A DNA stretch of 64,000 nt, taken from NCBI GenBank assembly GCA_019186985.1, contig JABARQ010000035.1:1-64000 (forward strand), given 5' to 3'. Below, piece by piece: positions 1 through 8,300 of the stretch (the stretch's first letter is position 1; every line of letters starts with the position of its first letter). The notes under the pieces were generated by a model. It saw nothing but the letters and a program-made list of their open reading frames with translations. It had not been told where the DNA came from and ran no database searches. The DNA is from Prosthecobacter sp. GTDB lineage: Bacteria > Verrucomicrobiota > Verrucomicrobiia > Verrucomicrobiales > Verrucomicrobiaceae. The position numbers were made by a program, and so were the translations under genes.

Positions 1-1
1 C

Positions 2-658
2 TACATCGTGCGCTGCGGCTGCCAGTGGCGGATGATGCCCCATGACCTGCCTCCCTGGCAGGCGGTTTACCAGCAGGCCCAGCGCTGGATGAAGGCCGGA
101 TGCTTTGAAGTTATGGCCCACGACCTGCGCGAGCTTTCGCGCCTGGCGAAGGGCAAGGCAGCCCAGCCGACGGCGGCCATCCTGGACGGGCGGACGCTCC
201 AGTCCTCGCCGGAAAGCGGCGCTCGCGCCGGCTACGATGGCTACAAACGTCGCAGGGGCAGCAAGGTTCACATGGCGGTGGACACCCTGGGGCATCTGCT
301 GGCGCTGACGGTCACGGCGGCCAGTGAGCAGGAGCGCGCTCAGGTTGGAGAGCTTGCCGAGCGGATCCAGCAGGCGACCGGAGAGCAGGTGGAACTGGCG
401 TATGTGGACCAGGGTTACACGGGTGAGGAGCCTGCACGGCAGGCCAGGGCCCATGGCATACAGCTTGAAGTGGTGAAGTTATCGGAGGCCAGGAAAGGCT
501 TTGTGCTGCTGCCGCGCCGCTGGGTGGTGGAACGCAGCTTTGGGTGGGCGGCCCGGTTCAAGCGCCTGTCGAGAGACTATGAACGCCTGGCCTCGACGCT
601 CACGGGAATGCACTGGCTGGCATTCTCGATGCTCATGCTCTCTTCCCTCTTCGGCTAA
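2..658 (+). CDS. IS5-family (IS427-like) DDE transposase, 5' part outside window
   Basis: The reading frame is open from base 2, so the true start lies upstream of the window and only the C-terminal ~219 residues are present. The start of the visible part reads GCQWRMMPHDLPPW, the usual N-terminal zone of IS5/IS427-group transposases. DDE residues are visible: Asp in AAILDGRTLQSS, Asp in YVDQGYTGE, and Glu in VVERSFGWAARFKRLSRDYE. The enzyme would cut and join the ends of its own element. The stop is immediately followed by a 17-bp terminal-repeat-like sequence. The element has landed inside the immunity-type gene to its right. Assignment to family is confident; the exact group is inferred. 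Confidence 0.93.
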   Translation, partial: YIVRCGCQWRMMPHDLPPWQAVYQQAQRWMKAGCFEVMAHDLRELSRLAKGKAAQPTAAILDGRTLQSSPESGARAGYDGYKRRRGSKVHMAVDTLGHLLALTVTAASEQERAQVGELAERIQQATGEQVELAYVDQGYTGEEPARQARAHGIQLEVVKLSEARKGFVLLPRRWVVERSFGWAARFKRLSRDYERLASTLTGMHWLAFSMLMLSSLFG

Positions 659-1178
659 AGTTATTAACAGGCTCTAGGGCGAAGCTATTCACATGCTCAA
701 GCAAGCACGCTTCTCCCAAAAGGCCCTCGAGAACGATTGCGGCTGCTTGCCATCGGTCATCGGCAGTAAGTGAAGCAGCTTCAGATGCCGTCAACACAAC
801 TTCGGTATCGCCCTCTGGATAGCGAAGCAGCACATACTGCCATCCACTCGAATCAAACTGCAGAACGCGTCCCTGTGATTCGAACTCAAACCTGCCATCC
901 CAAGACTTGCGTTGCCTTACTGGATACAACCTCCAACCCTTCACGCTGGGCGCATTACGGATCGCTTCACCAGCAGACGCTGCCAACGCTCTGTTCAAGT
1001 TCGGCGAGAGTGCAAAATACCAATCACCAGTTGGGTCGGGGCCAATCTCCCAAGCCAACTCCGGCCATGTATCCAAAACGTGCTGATCGAGCACATTGAT
1101 GAGGTCTGGGTTGTTCGGATCTGCGGCGATGTGGTCGGCGTTCGCGCTGAACCACTGCCAAAATGCTTCGGGTGTCAT
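633..1178 (-). pseudogene. Immunity-type gene of Rhs tip 1, 3' end cut by the IS
   Basis: This gene starts 5 bp after the stop of Rhs tip 1 and is read in the same direction, the arrangement of a toxin-immunity pair. About 167 residues are native (MTPEAFWQWFSAN to about HVNSFAL). The remainder (EPVNNFSRRGKRA) is encoded by the end of the inserted IS5-family element, so the native C-terminus is lost or replaced. The protein is acidic, Trp-rich and soluble with no signal peptide, as expected for a cytoplasmic immunity protein. I do not recognise the family; the immunity role is inferred from position. The truncated protein may or may not still fold. Confidence 0.7.
659..675. repeat. Terminal inverted repeat (right end) of the IS5-family element
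   Basis: The sequence AGTTATTAACAGGCTCT directly follows the transposase stop. Read outward it is AGAGCCTGTTAATAACT, the form common at ends of IS427-like elements. The left repeat is outside the window, so the match cannot be confirmed here. Confidence 0.6.
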
Positions 1179-1182
1179 GGCG

Positions 1183-2055
1183 TCACTTCTTCTTTCGGAT
1201 TTCGTTGCGCTTGTTGTCGAGGTTGGGAACCCCGCCTTCGGCGTCGATGGCTGCCTGCTCCTTGACTCTGCCTTCCATCGGCTTGGAAGTGTCGTAAGTG
1301 TCGATCACTTCCGCCTGAGTTCGATCACGCCCGTCAGTGCTCGCACGCGTTCTCTGCGGTTCCGGTTTGTTGTGTCGTTCGATGTATGGTTTGCCGGAGG
1401 GCGTAGCAGTTCCCGGAACCTTGTAGATCGTGCCGTCTCCCGTCTTTGCGGCGCCATCGCCCCCCTTGCGGATGGCATCCACTATCTCATCGGCTTTCTT
1501 GCTGATCTCTTGGGCGCTTGCGCTCAATTCATCCACTCCTGCTTTGCCAAGCCTGCCAGCGAACTTCCCGGCTGGAATAAAGCCCGCCATTACCGCGATC
1601 CGTTCAACGGCACTCAAGGGTTCACCTGAGGCATCCTTGCCTGTCAACGCTTCGTTGGCTGCTCCTAACGGCGTGTTGGTGACGACCTCGTTCAAGCCCT
1701 TGGCCATGGCTCCGGCCACAGCCTGACCTCTGGTAAACTGTGCCTTTTGCGCAGCAGCACCATCCTCACTCCCTGCACTTTCGTATGCCTGGACGACCAA
1801 CTGACTTCTTTCCTTGATGGCCTTTGTGACGGCAGTCTCCGCCAGCCCATCCGGATCAAAACTCGTCCAGGGGTTCTGCTTCACATAGGCATAGAGGTTG
1901 GGGCCGTCGCGCACATCCGGTGCGAGGTCGTAGCTCGATGCGGACGGCTCCCAGGCATGGTTTCTGGGCTGCACGTCCATCACCGCCGATGCGGGCGCGG
2001 CTGCAAGGAGCAGTAGCAACCACAGCAAAAACGTGGACACCAGGCGGGACTTCAT
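1183..2055 (-). CDS. Orphan Rhs C-terminal tip 1 with signal peptide and GIY-YIG-like toxin domain
   Basis: This 290-aa protein is not a whole Rhs protein. A classical signal peptide (residues 1 to ~24, Leu-rich core, ASA cleavage) leads straight into the Rhs tip junction DGPNLYAYVKQNPWTSFDPDGL (50-71). A linker follows and then a toxin-like end. The end carries TIY (209-211), KPYIE (222-226), DGRDR (241-245), EGRVKEQ (261-267) and NLDNKRNE (278-285), a layout like GIY-YIG nucleases, though the usual YIG is YIE. The Met at 2055 is chosen because the signal peptide starts there; an 18-aa upstream extension is in frame but unlikely. An immunity-type gene follows 4 bp downstream. The first 70 residues are nearly identical to tip 2, showing a swappable module. 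Confidence 0.82.
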   Translation of the reverse strand: MKSRLVSTFLLWLLLLLAAAPASAVMDVQPRNHAWEPSASSYDLAPDVRDGPNLYAYVKQNPWTSFDPDGLAETAVTKAIKERSQLVVQAYESAGSEDGAAAQKAQFTRGQAVAGAMAKGLNEVVTNTPLGAANEALTGKDASGEPLSAVERIAVMAGFIPAGKFAGRLGKAGVDELSASAQEISKKADEIVDAIRKGGDGAAKTGDGTIYKVPGTATPSGKPYIERHNKPEPQRTRASTDGRDRTQAEVIDTYDTSKPMEGRVKEQAAIDAEGGVPNLDNKRNEIRKKK

Positions 2056-2520
2056 TTGTCCCCTTTTAGCAGCCAGCAGCGGCTCAAGGAAGGAGCTTTT
2101 ACGTGGCATTCACGGTGGCCCCTGTTCCTCAAGGACATCAACCCCCGCCAGCCCGCCCCCGGCCACGACCACGGCATCCTCATCAAGGGCGCTCAAAACC
2201 TCGGCAACCGCCTCTGGTGGGAGCAACTCAAAAGCGCCCACCACGGCGGCGCACGAAGGTTCCACGCCCTCCAGTGGCACCCCGCCGAATGGCGCGAACA
2301 CGAAGGCGAACCCGTCTTCATCCAGCCAGGCTTCGCCCGCTCCACCACCTCCACCCAGCTCATCCCCGCCTGCCGCCCACCCTCACGCGCCAAACCCCGT
2401 CACCTCGACCACATCAAACTCCTTTGCCACGCCGAGGCCTTCGTCGATGCCGTCAAACGCGGGATACGAGATGGGGTGATTTGATGGGGATATTTTGTCA
2501 AGCAGTTGCACCCTGACCCC
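1845..2520. repeat. Rhs-tip direct repeat, copy 1
   Basis: This segment recurs at 4039-4715 with high identity. It contains the tip-1 signal peptide and the NLYAYV-QNPW junction on the minus strand, then a divergent plus-strand coding remnant, and ends with a shared tail (atattttgtcaagcagttgc and following). Repeats of this type can let toxin-immunity modules be exchanged by homologous recombination. Confidence 0.85.
2104..2484 (+). pseudogene. C-terminal coding remnant, copy 1 (unknown family)
   Basis: The plus frame encodes about 126 residues from [17 protein letters not shown] to FVDAVKRGIRDGVI and then a stop. Most codons end in C, as in the real genes of the window, and the same frame is kept in the second copy with many silent or conservative changes. 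Conserved blocks are [32 protein letters not shown] and [17 protein letters not shown]. No credible start precedes it, because the 5' side is the Rhs-tip gene on the other strand. It is best seen as the 3' end of a former gene carried along with the repeat. I do not recognise the family. Confidence 0.5.
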
Positions 2521-2673
2521 CATCCCCACGAAGGGCCGTTCCTCGGCGGGTGCGGAGCTGCGACGATCAGGAGCACACTCCCCAGCGGCAGGGGCGGGAG
2601 CGGGCGGAGCTTCCCCACGGCTGGCGACGGTGCGGAGCCGAGGAGCTGCGCGACGAGCTGGGGAAGTTGCTAT
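2521..2673. other. Spacer between the repeat and the immunity gene
   Basis: GC-rich sequence with no gene that I can support. It contains only short shadow frames. Confidence 0.5.
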
Positions 2674-3225
2674 TCACGCAGACCATACTGTAGGTCCAAA
2701 TTTAGCAGCCAACACCGGTGTTAAAACCTCGCAGCTTTCACGGCAAGCAACATCCAGACCTTGCTTTCCCGCAAAGTGGATTGCTTCAAACGCTCCAGAT
2801 GGGAGAGGCGGCAAATAGTCTTCCAAAGGGCTTTCCCGCCGCTTCAACTTCGAGTTGTAGGCTTTGATTCCAGCCATCCAAAAAAAGAGACTCGGACAAT
2901 ACGCCAATTCAAGATAGCCAGTGAGAAAGTCAGGACACGCAACAACACGTTCCAGCGTTGTTCGCCCCAACCCAACCAGGCAGTCAGAGAAGTCGAGGAA
3001 GCTATCGTGCGTGAGGTTTCCCTCGTAAATCATGTATGCGCCGCAAATGACGCCAGGAGTGAAAGTGGTTTCATGGGCTTTGGCAAAGCGCACTGTGTAA
3101 TCAACCAGATCATCGCGAGACATGCCCTTGAGCTGATCGAAGACGGCTTGATAGCGACGCTCCAAATCATCGCCAGCCGTCCTGCCCGCAACGTCGAGCA
3201 ATCCCCAAAATTGTTCATCGTTCAT
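2674..3225 (-). CDS. DUF4240-like immunity protein of Rhs tip 2
   Basis: The 183-aa protein begins MNDEQFWGLLDVAG and continues DDLERRYQAVFDQLKGMSRDDLVDY. This matches the start of the DUF4240 family (acidic proteins with an FW-x-LL/II motif near the N-terminus), which is often found next to polymorphic toxins. It has no signal peptide or membrane segment. It starts 5 bp after the stop of Rhs tip 2 on the same strand, so it is probably translated from the same message and neutralises that toxin. Family placement is from motif memory; the immunity role is inferred from position. Confidence 0.75.
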   Translation of the reverse strand: MNDEQFWGLLDVAGRTAGDDLERRYQAVFDQLKGMSRDDLVDYTVRFAKAHETTFTPGVICGAYMIYEGNLTHDSFLDFSDCLVGLGRTTLERVVACPDFLTGYLELAYCPSLFFWMAGIKAYNSKLKRRESPLEDYLPPLPSGAFEAIHFAGKQGLDVACRESCEVLTPVLAAKFGPTVWSA

Positions 3226-3230
3226 GGTTC

Positions 3231-4244
3231 TCAGTTTGCGTTGTCTTTGATTATCTGTCCTAGAGCTGACCAGTCTTCACTGGCATTGCCAGAGTGCATG
3301 CCGCCTGCCTTGAGGAGCTGTCTAACGGCTGCTTGATTGGCTCCAGGTAGTCCTCCAGTCATCGCTGCCCCCAACTCGTGAGACTGCCTGGTAAAGTCGG
3401 CTTGCCCAGCAAAATCAAGATTTCCACTCCTAGCCTGGGCAGTGGCACCAGCCCATGAGTAAACTTGGGATTCGATGTCATCAGCATACGCATCTGGAGA
3501 TGAGAGCGCATAGGCTGCCGTTGCCAGAAGTGATGCCGCAGTTCCAGCGCCCCCTCCTCTGGGACGATTAAACGATAACTTGCGCCCACCGAAAAAGCCG
3601 CTGCCAACGCTCACGTCGCGGACCTGAGCACGAGCAGTGCGGCTTGCTCCAAAACGAGATCGTGCAGCCATAGCCTTGTCCTCGCCGATGAGCTTCGACT
3701 CGTCATTGAGGAAGGTGTAACCCTCGAACTCCTTCTGCCTGGAGTAAAATTCCGCTCTTTCTGCTGATTTTGTTATGTGATTGCGAGCACTGGCAACTGG
3801 GTCTTTGCCACTGGTCTCGAATCCGTTCGCTTTGACATCAGCTTCCCATCCATCGTTAGCCATGACCTGACGCACATGGGCCTGCGTTCCTTTGGTATCC
3901 AGCAGGGAGCGAGCAGGGTGCTGAGCATGCGACATTCGATCATGAGCCGAACCCGATGTCTCGCCCACATAAGCCTGTTTGGTCTCGTGGTTTACGATGA
4001 AGTAAACTTCACCGGCTTTGCTTTTTTTCTCCGCCAATCCCAGTGGATCAAACTTGCTCCAAGGATTCTGCTTCACATAGGCATAGAGGTTGGGGCCGTT
4101 GCGCACATCTGGCGCGATGTCGTAGCCCGATGCGGGCGGCTCCCAGGCGTGGTTTCTCGGCTGCACGTCCATCACCGCCGACGCGGGCGCGGCTGCAAGG
4201 AGCAGCGGCAACCACAGCATGAACATGGACACCAGGCGGGACAT
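3231..4244 (-). CDS. Orphan Rhs C-terminal tip 2 with signal peptide and GIY-YIG nuclease domain
   Basis: This 337-aa protein has the same plan as tip 1. A signal peptide (1-23, cleaved after ASA) is followed by the Rhs junction NGPNLYAYVKQNPWSKFDPLGL (49-70). A GIY-YIG domain begins at 78: EVYFIV (79-84) is the GIY strand and AYVGET (91-96) the YIG strand, with Arg at 103 and an acidic helix later. A further C-terminal region (about 250-337, Gly/Ala-rich, ending in QIIKDNAN) could be a second toxin or stability domain. Start Met at 4244 is taken for its signal peptide; the longer frame reads through repeat sequence. A DUF4240-like gene follows. Likely an exported DNase-type effector acquired as a tip module. 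Confidence 0.82.
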   Translation of the reverse strand: MSRLVSMFMLWLPLLLAAAPASAVMDVQPRNHAWEPPASGYDIAPDVRNGPNLYAYVKQNPWSKFDPLGLAEKKSKAGEVYFIVNHETKQAYVGETSGSAHDRMSHAQHPARSLLDTKGTQAHVRQVMANDGWEADVKANGFETSGKDPVASARNHITKSAERAEFYSRQKEFEGYTFLNDESKLIGEDKAMAARSRFGASRTARAQVRDVSVGSGFFGGRKLSFNRPRGGGAGTAASLLATAAYALSSPDAYADDIESQVYSWAGATAQARSGNLDFAGQADFTRQSHELGAAMTGGLPGANQAAVRQLLKAGGMHSGNASEDWSALGQIIKDNAN

Positions 4245-4715
4245 CGACCCCTTTCTAGCAGTCTCAGGCGGCTCAAGGAAGGAGCTTTTACGCGGCATTC
4301 TCGGCGATCCCTGTTCTTCAAAGACATCAACCCCCGCCAGCCAGCCCCCGGTCCTGATTACGGCATCCTCATCAAGGGCGCTCAAAACCTCGGCAGCCGC
4401 CTCTGGTGGGAGCAACTCAAAAGAGCCCGCCACAGCGGCGCACGAAGGCTCCACGCCCTCCAGTGGCACCCCGCCGAGTGGCGCAAGGATGACCACGGCA
4501 ACCCCCTCTGGCTCGACGCCCAGTTCGCCAGCTCCACCACCTCCACCCAGCTCATCCCCGCCTGCCGCCCACCCTCACGCGCCAAACCCCGACACCTCGA
4601 CCACTTTAAACTCCTCTGCCACGCCGAGGCCTTCGTCGATGCAGTGCAGAGAGGGATTAAATCAGGAGTGATTTGATGAGGGAGATATTTTGTCAAGCAG
4701 TTGCACCCTGACCCC
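4039..4715. repeat. Rhs-tip direct repeat, copy 2
   Basis: Second copy of the segment at 1845-2520. It shares the tip junction, the signal peptide, the plus-strand remnant frame and the terminal tail. Differences are scattered point changes plus a short swap near 4490-4530, where GNPLWLDAQFA replaces [11 protein letters not shown] in the remnant frame. Confidence 0.85.
4293..4676 (+). pseudogene. C-terminal coding remnant, copy 2 (unknown family)
   Basis: Same frame and conserved blocks as the remnant at 2104-2484 ([62 protein letters not shown]). Conservation of the frame with C-ending codons argues that it was once coding. The 5' part is replaced by the divergent tip gene. Function unknown. 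Confidence 0.5.
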
Positions 4716-4719
4716 GTTC

Positions 4720-4855
4720 TCCCACCACCTCCACCAAGCTGATCCCCGCCTGCCGCCCACCCTCACGCGCCAAACCCCGTCACCTCGACCGCTTCAAACT
4801 CCTCTGCCATGCCGAGGCCTTCGTCGATGCCATCAAACGGGGGATCAAATCAGGG
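4720..4855 (+). repeat. Third, partial copy of the remnant 3' end
   Basis: About 136 bp matching the last third of the two remnants (from the [21 protein letters not shown] region to the end) follow directly after the tail of repeat copy 2. This is a leftover of another tip module whose toxin and immunity genes have been lost. Confidence 0.7.
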
Positions 4856-4959
4856 TGCATCAAAGCGGCACGGGCGGGTGTCGTTGGCTGCTGCGACATG
4901 ATAACCACCATCCTGGCGATTTCATATAATCTCGGCCACGAGGGGTTGGCGTCGTCTTC

Positions 4960-5310
4960 TCAGAGGACATGCAAATCATCGATTTCAACGGCCAAAGCCT
5001 CGCCTCGATCGATCAGCGTCAACTCAAGCGACAAGTCCGAGCGACCTTCCTCCAACGTCCAAAGATCGACTCGAACGGAAAACCTTGCAGGCTCCGTTCC
5101 TGAGACCTCGACAATATCAAGATCGGGCCATCGTTCACTGGGCAGCGGGCAAAGGGTACGTCCATACTGACTCACGGTAAGCTCAAGTGCTTGAGCGGAG
5201 AGCCGAACACCACTTGAAAGACGTTCCAGTCCAATGTAGTCGCGCGCCACGAGCTTTCCGACAACGCTCTGCACTGTCTTGGTTATGCGGCTGAAGGTTT
5301 CTGCATTCAT
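4960..5310 (-). CDS. Immunity-type protein of the full-length Rhs (DUF7668-like)
   Basis: The 116-aa protein starts at an ATG 2 bp after the TGA of the large Rhs gene, so the two are very likely translationally coupled. A TTG two codons upstream overlaps the Rhs stop and is a less likely start. The sequence has a VVGKLVARDYIGLERL helix near the start and ends RSDLSLELTLIDRGEALAVEIDDLHVL, which resembles the DUF7668 group seen beside Rhs toxins. No export signal is present. It should protect the producer from the HNH-like tip. Family assignment is tentative; position makes the immunity role likely. Confidence 0.75.
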   Translation of the reverse strand: MNAETFSRITKTVQSVVGKLVARDYIGLERLSSGVRLSAQALELTVSQYGRTLCPLPSERWPDLDIVEVSGTEPARFSVRVDLWTLEEGRSDLSLELTLIDRGEALAVEIDDLHVL

Positions 5311-5312
5311 AT

Positions 5313-8300
5313 TCAACGTCTGTTACCGGGCACACGCAGCGGGGTGGTTTTGTCCACTCCGAGAGTCTTGAAGTGGGCATCTGCGCGTTCAATGTTGGCA
5401 CGCGCATCGTCGGGCGAGAGTCCGCCTCTTCGCATAGCTTTGTATCCAATGCGGCGTTCAGCACCGTAGGTTCCGCCGCCGGCCTGCCTCTGAACCTGAG
5501 TGGCGTTGTAGTGCGGAGAGCCAACGGCAGTCGAAGGACCTTGTAGCTGAACACCGGGAGCCGCGTTGGAATTGTAGCCGGGAATATCCCGCACTGCTGC
5601 ATCCTGTATGATGTGATGGGCATCCTTCTGGCCGGTGGCGCGAAGCTCGCCAATAGTCGGACCGCTCGGCACGCTGCTTGCGGCATCAGCTCTTGGAGCC
5701 GCAGCGGCAGCAGCCTGCTCTGCTTTAGCGGCAGTGCTGGCTGCACTTGCTGACACTTCGGCTGCTGGCGCTGCTTTGGCAAACTGCGCGCCTTTGGCTC
5801 CTCCCAGAGTAAGCACCGTGCCCACGGTTTGCCCCCACGTTCGCTCATCACCCTGGGCAAGGCGGCCTCCAAACTCAGACACCGCCTGACCGACGTTGTT
5901 GCTGATCTCTTTTCCTGCTCCAACACCTGCTCTTCCCAGTGTTCCCAGGTCGTGAGTCGAGATGTCCGCAAGGCTATGCGCTATCGAATTCACGTTGCTT
6001 GGCAAGCTTGCAACCGCATGACCCACCGACGACACTGCGCCCACAGTGACATCACCGTATCCCGCCCACATCTGGCCCACCCCACTGAACCAGTCGCCTG
6101 CGTAACCTTTGGCTTCCTGCCAAGTCATCAGCCCATCCGGATCAAAGCTCGTCCAGGGATTCTGTTGGACATAGGCATAGAGGTTGGGGCCGTCCAGGAA
6201 CCCGGCGGGGTCCCGGCTCAGCCACACGCCTGTCTCCAGGTCACGGTACCGGAACCCTTCGTTCAGCAGCCCTGTCGGGTCTTCGTCCTTCGTGTTCGCC
6301 CTCTGCTTGTCCGCGTTCGCCCCCGTCTCCTTCGTCCGCTTCCCGTACGCCTCGTAGCTCGCTGTCCAGGTCACCTCCCCGGCCGCGTTGCTCTGCGCCA
6401 CGATGTCGCCCCGTCCGTTGCTCAGGTTGTAGCGATGGGTCGCAGGGTTCGCCGCCGTGGGGGTCACGGGCAGGGTCGTGCTGGCGCTCACCGGGTTGCG
6501 CACCGTGCGTAGCAGGCCGCCCACACCTCCCCCCATGTCCGGCCCCCGGATGTACTGCACGGCCGCCACGGTGCCGACCACCGCCGACGTGCTTTCAAAC
6601 TCCGCCACGCTCAGCCCCCCGCTGAACGTGACCGCCGTGTAGCGCGCCACCAGACCTCCCGACGTCGCCTGCGCGACGGCCACCCGCCTCGCCCTGTCGT
6701 CGTAGGAGTAGCTGAACTTCCTTGCACCTGTTAGATTCACGCCAATGAGCCTGTCCCACGCATTCCACTGATAGAGCGTCATGTAGCTGTCGGACCCGCC
6801 GATTCTTTTGTCCCTGGACGTGCGGTTGCCGTTCGCATCGTAGCCGTAAGTGGTGGTCTCCACGGGGTCGGAGCCATGGGTCTTGACGGTTTGGGTGAGC
6901 TGGTTCGCCACATTGTAAGCGTAGTCCCAGTCTCCCTCCCCGGCACCACCCACCACCAGCTTGCGGGTGCGGTTGTGCGCGGCATCATAGCTGTAAGTAG
7001 TCGTAGCGGGTGGACTGGCGCTTCCTCCGACAACTTCCGTGATGGTCTCCGTGGCGAGCCTCCCGGCCGCATCGTAGGTGTTCACCGTGCTGCGGCTGCG
7101 CGCTGGCTGCCCGGCTCCTGCGGCAGCCCAGGTCTCATCCTGACGTGTGACGGATCCAACAGCATCATGCTGCCAGGTGAAGGAGGCCTGCGTCAAGCCC
7201 ATGCCGGATTTCAGCATCCGCTCCGTCAACCGCCCCAGCATGTCGTAGGTGTTTTGCGTTTTCTGGCCGTTGCCGGCGTGTGAGAGCAACAGAGCACGCC
7301 CGGCCAGGTCGTATCCGTAGGTGGTGATCAGGTCGTCCGAGACGTTGGTGGCGGTTGCGTTGTTGTCCACGATGCCCGCCGGGCGGTTCAGTGCATCATA
7401 TTGGGTGTAGAGGACACGGCTAATTCCCCCGCATTTCAGAGTGGTCTTGGTGCGGTTGCCCGCCAGGTCATATTCATACTGGTGTGTCTGGGCGCTGCTC
7501 GTTTCTGTGATGACCTGCCCGCGCTTGTCATAAGTGTAGCTCGAAGTCACCGTAGCGGCCGCCGGACCGGTCAGAGCAACACTGGCTCCTAGGCTTTTGT
7601 TCACTACTTTGAGCAACCTGCCAGCCGAACTCCCAGTGCCGTAAGTGTAGCTGGCGCTCAGCTCGTAGTTTTCAGGGCCACTCGTCGCCTTCGTCCGCAG
7701 CTTTTGGGTGAGCCTGTGACGTTTGTCATAGGTAAAGGTTGTCACTCTCCCGGCCGGGTCCGTCTGGCTGCTCTTGTCCAGGTAGTTCGCGGGAACAGAA
7801 GTGCTCACCCAGGGGCTAAAATAATTATAGGTCCAGGTGGTTCCATCGGCAAAAGTCTGACGCGTCAGCCGATTGAAAGCATCGTAAACAAAAGTGGTTT
7901 CCTGATTCTTGCCGTCCTTCACCGAAGTGCGGTTGCCTGAGAGATCGTAGCCAAAATGATTGACATTCCCCGCCGCGTCCGTCGTGGTGATCAGACGATC
8001 CAGGTCATCATAGACATTGGTCGTGGTTTGATTCAGGGCGTTGGTGGTCGTCAGCACGGCCCCCGTCTGATTGTAGCTCATCAGGATCGCCTGATTCAAG
8101 GCGTCGATCACTGCCGTCACACGGCCCGCCGGGTCGTAAATCTTTTGCGTGACGGCGCCAAGAGGGTCAGTGAACGCCGTCACGCGGCCAAGGACATCAT
8201 AGGTGGTCAGGGTTGTCGGGGTTGCCATCACCGGGGGGCTGGCAGCTGCATTGGACACCTGCGGTGCGATCACCTGGACGAGTCTGTTGCGCTCATCATG

